A DNA stretch of 64,000 nt from positions 1,728,095 through 1,792,094 of the forward strand of contig JAGTJL010000017.1 of NCBI GenBank assembly GCA_020746875.1, read 5' to 3'. The stretch comes from Rhexocercosporidium sp. MPI-PUGE-AT-0058. Taxonomy: Eukaryota; Ascomycota; Leotiomycetes; Helotiales. Below are positions 61,001 to 64,000 of the stretch, piece after piece (position 1 is the stretch's first letter; each line of letters opens with the position of its first letter). Below the pieces are notes generated by a model. That model worked only from the letters and a program-made list of their open reading frames with translations. It did not search any database and had not been told where the DNA came from. The position numbers and the translations under genes are program-made.

Positions 61001-62741
61001 TCTTATTATTCGTATTTCTGCGAAAGGATTTCCTCCGCCGAGTCCGAGAATTAAAGATCGATTACTTAATATAATCGCTTAACGAGTAGCGAGATATGCT
61101 TTTAGTATTTATTATAATTGAAGTAGTATATACGGAATAGTTTCGGACTTACGCTTATAAGCTCGCGGTTATATAAGACCTCGGCCGTATTATATTTAAT
61201 AAGGCTTATTTAATTATTATAGCGTCTGATTATCGCCAGGCTATAATTAATTTCGCCTTGATTCGTAACGTCCGTATATAATTTATTTACTTAATAATTA
61301 TTTTATTTCCGATAATATAAGTTATATTTAAAAAGCAGAATAATTTAACGAATCTTAAAATAATCCGAGTATTAATAAACCGGCGAAATTTGTTTTATAT
61401 AATACAGCGGGCTATTAAGCGAGAGAATCTGCTCGAAAAAAGCGCGCGAAAAGCAAAGGATACGTAAGAGAATAGCTAGCTCTTAAATCGGGCTCGAGAT
61501 AAGATTATTTTATACGTTTAAATAAAAGAAGATACTACTACGCTAGCCGAGTTATTCTGCTGCTCTTAATATATAATTAATATAAATATAATTAAGCAAA
61601 AGAAGAAGTTATTAAGAATATAACTTGTTTTCTCGGATCAGTTATATATTGTAGCTACGTCTGCATTAAGCGCTAGCTTCGATTATACTTACGTTCGCTT
61701 AATTATATACGTTAACGAGCCGTTATTTTTAATCGATTTCGCTTAAAAATCTAATTGAATTAAGCGGAATAAAAAAGAAGCGTACTTGCTAATTCTTTTC
61801 TTATTTATATAAAAGCCGTAAGCTACTGAAAATATTATAATCGAGAGAAGAATTTTATATTATTATCTTCTCGGCTAGGATTACCGCCGGATATACTTAA
61901 ATAAGTACCTCGACTCCGAGCTATATTAGCGATAATATCAGGATAATAAAAACGTTATATGCGATATATATAGCGCCGGCTTAGCTCTTACTTCGTCTCC
62001 CGCTCCGTCTCCCGAGCCGGCTTTTTAATATATTAATAATACGATTATCTAAGAGAAGCGGCGCCGAGCCGACCTCGAGCTAAGCCGGTATTAAAAAGAC
62101 TTGCTTGCGGTTTAAGGCACGTATCTGCTTTATAAAATATTCGGTAATACTTAAGATTACGTTTTCTTTATATATTAGCATCGGTTTGAATTTTTTAAAG
62201 CTCGTAATTATATTAAAGATTAAAAGTAAAGAAGGCCGTAAATTACTTTATATTACGCGTATTATTAATATTATAATCCTTAAGGCGTTTATTAACGCGC
62301 GAACTTAAAAAATAATTATTAAAACTACTTTTACGCGGATATTATTATATTGCTTTATTATAATATCTTTTACGGAAGCGAGGCCGAGTAATAACTAAAA
62401 AAGCAATTTTAGCGAACGTTTATAAATATTTATAAATTCTTTAAGTAATATAATTAAATAGCTAGCTTTAGCGGAAGTAAAATAATCTAAAGAATCCGTA
62501 TAATTATTATTATTCTTCTTTAATTTGAATTATATTAAGCTAAGCGTAAAATTATAATAAGAAAAGCTTTTAGAATATAAATTAAGATTATATTAATTAT
62601 AATTTTAAAATATAAAATATTTAAGAAAAAAGGATTAATTTATTAATATAATATTTATTTTCTGAAAAATTAAATTAAGTTTTATATTATTTTAATATTA
62701 ACGTTTAGAAAATTTAGAATAAAAGCTTAAACCTTAATTTA
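58030..62741 (+). mobile_element. Helicase element family F2, copy b
   Basis: It is co-linear with F2a over 4.7 kb in the same orientation, with differences mainly of the transition type. The 5' hairpin GGATTT/AAATCC is kept at 58046-58064. The flanks differ from those of copy a. Confidence 0.82.
58190..62560 (+). pseudogene. F2b OrsD zinc finger, recombinase-like and RecQ helicase relic
   Basis: Same blocks as copy a. The OrsD-like finger (F-Q-C-L-T-Y...H-V-S-K-A) is near 58460-58545. The block before the first recombinase-like Arg is near 60050-60090. L-Y-I-I-N-x-R-Q is near 60410, N-Y-N-T-R-I-I-N-R-A-Y-A near 60565-60600, and the helicase runs from about 60960. The DEAH position reads F-N-K-A-Y near 61195-61210. 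The open run at 62105-62308 is in another frame and is not a gene. Where the two copies differ, the unmutated base can often be inferred, which would help to rebuild a family consensus. Confidence 0.72.
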
Positions 62742-63134
62742 TATTTTATTATTAATTATTAATATTATTATTAAAAAATCGACCGTTAATATTATAGAAT
62801 TATTATTTTAAAAACCGCTAATTGCTATAAGAAATAAAATAAGTTAAAAGAAAAGAATAAAATTAAAATTATAAGAAATAAATATATTAAGTTTTAAAAA
62901 GAATTTTAAAAGAAAATAATAAAAGTAATTTATTATAAAAAAAAAAAAGAAAAATTAAAATTAATATTAATTAAAAAGATTATAATAATATATATAAAAA
63001 AAAAGTTTAAGTTTAATTAAAAGTTATAATAAAATAAAAAAAATTAAAATTATTAAATAAAAAGTAAAAAATAAATAAAAAAAATATTAAAATAAAATTA
63101 AAATTAAAATAAAAAATATTAATTTTAAAAAACT
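62742..63134. other. Very AT-rich spacer between F2b and F2c
   Basis: Almost entirely A and T with A-rich runs on the + strand, and with no recognisable gene or repeat unit. Confidence 0.5.
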
Positions 63135-64000
63135 ACTTCTAGAAATCGCCCTTATTATAGCGAACTATACGGCTCCTTAAGCGAAATAACCCTAAATCAG
63201 AAAGTAATGCACGGACTAATCTATTATAATAAGTTCATTATAATATATACTTCTTAGCGTAAGTAAATAACGTCTATTTTAGCTTCATCGTCTTCTGCTA
63301 CGGCTTCGGGCTGCCCCTGAACGGATTATAAGCGACGGGATTCTCTACCAGCCGGAGTAGCAAGTACTACTCTGCACCTAATACGGGTTTTATTTACGGC
63401 TTAGACGCAGCGTCTGGCTTCGACACTTTAAGCAGAAGCCATACTACCTACGAGGTGCACCGCTAAAGGCTCTTATCGAGCTATTTGCAAGCTACGGCCT
63501 GCTAGCCCCGGAGCAGGTAGCCGTGCCGACTTAAGCAATTACTAAGCTGCAGCTCCATAACAGCTTCCAGTGCCTAACGTGCTCAGAAAGCCTTATATAA
63601 AGCCTCCAGATTATTTAATTATACGTATCTAAAGCGCATTAGCAGAAGCTAGTATTATATAAGAAGAATCCCCTCTGGCGAGCGTGCAAGCTGCAGACCT
63701 TCTTCGCCAAAAAGCAATATATCCGGTATTTTATAGCGAATAACGCCGAAGCAGCTATAAAAGCCCTTAATATTAGTAAAAAAAGCTTAGATTTAAGAGA
63801 GGTCGACTTCTTTAAATAGCTTAGCGAGGACGTAATAATTGCCGAGGAGGATGCTAAAGCAAAAGCTAACGTCGTTTATAACTTTAACAGCTATAAATCT
63901 GCTATAATATTATAATTACGACGAACAAGTATCGAAGAGCATACGCGAGGCTTGAAGAAGGACGAGATACATACTTCTTTTACAATACCGAAAGCTGCCG
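63135..64000 (+). pseudogene. F2c: OrsD-type N-terminus of a third F2-like helicase, partial
   Basis: It begins at ACTTCTAGAAATC like F2a and is cut by the window end. It is related to F2a and F2b but clearly divergent, and it keeps many CpA and TpG sites. The OrsD-like finger is better preserved: F-Q-C-L-T-C at about 63566-63583 and H-Q-Q-K-L-V-L-Y-K-K at about 63639-63665, followed by a K-L-Q-T-F-F block (about 63690-63710), which is the usual order in OrsD domains. Further on it reads E-V-D-F-F-K and E-E-H-T-R-G-L-K-K-D-E, matching the other copies. Several stops remain, so it is probably also a pseudogene. Confidence 0.65.

Noticed and set aside
62105..62308. + strand frame of 67 codons
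   Set aside because: It overlaps the F2b helicase relic in a different frame. The co-linear region of F2a is not open in this frame.

Overview
This window looks like an AT-rich heterochromatic stretch of a filamentous ascomycete (Pezizomycotina) genome. Most of it is almost free of CpA and TpG while TpA is abundant and CpG survives, which is the footprint of repeat-induced point mutation (RIP). Two short introns (49 and 52 nt) with fungal-type donor, branch-point and acceptor sites occur in the one intact gene. I cannot name the species. No telomere repeats, rRNA, tRNA or CRISPR array were seen.

Layout. 1-5.84 kb: a RIP-mutated Ty3/Gypsy retrotransposon on the + strand, with gag, protease, reverse transcriptase, RNase H and integrase still readable in order. 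6.5-10.9 kb: a long + strand relic coding region with a recurring P-G-L-E-V-like motif. 10.9-12.6 kb: a minus-strand relic of an OrsD-type zinc-finger protein whose GC-rich 5' end cuts into a host gene. 12.6-15.8 kb: a gene island of normal composition. It holds the first 90 or so codons of a Vps38/UVRAG-like gene, then a complete RAE1/GLE2 mRNA-export-factor gene (three exons, 358 aa), then an unassigned small ORF. 16.75-17.84 kb: a hairpin-bearing minisatellite of about 19 units.

From 19.97 kb to the right edge the window is a mosaic of relic genes for very large RecQ-type helicases, resembling fungal telomere-linked helicases. I call the families F1-F4. F1 has two copies (19965-26248 and 34778-41188). 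F2 has two copies (26477-31190 and 58030-62741) plus a divergent, less mutated third copy cut by the window end (63135-64000). F3 (about 31.7-34.78 kb) is truncated at the F1b border. F4 (about 41.7-46.7 kb) is on the minus strand. An unidentified relic coding region, F5, lies on the + strand at 48.9-54.57 kb. Short inverted-repeat hairpins are scattered through 44-57.6 kb.

The most interesting observation is the shared layout of F1-F4. Upstream of the RecQ helicase each carries a block that resembles a tyrosine-recombinase catalytic domain, then a conserved W-H-x-F-like motif, then the helicase. F2 also starts with an OrsD-like zinc finger. The families for which I can see a 5' end have hairpins there. 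Together this suggests a class of recombinase-helicase mobile element, now dead from RIP. The recombinase reading was made by eye from mutated sequence and needs profile or structure searches.
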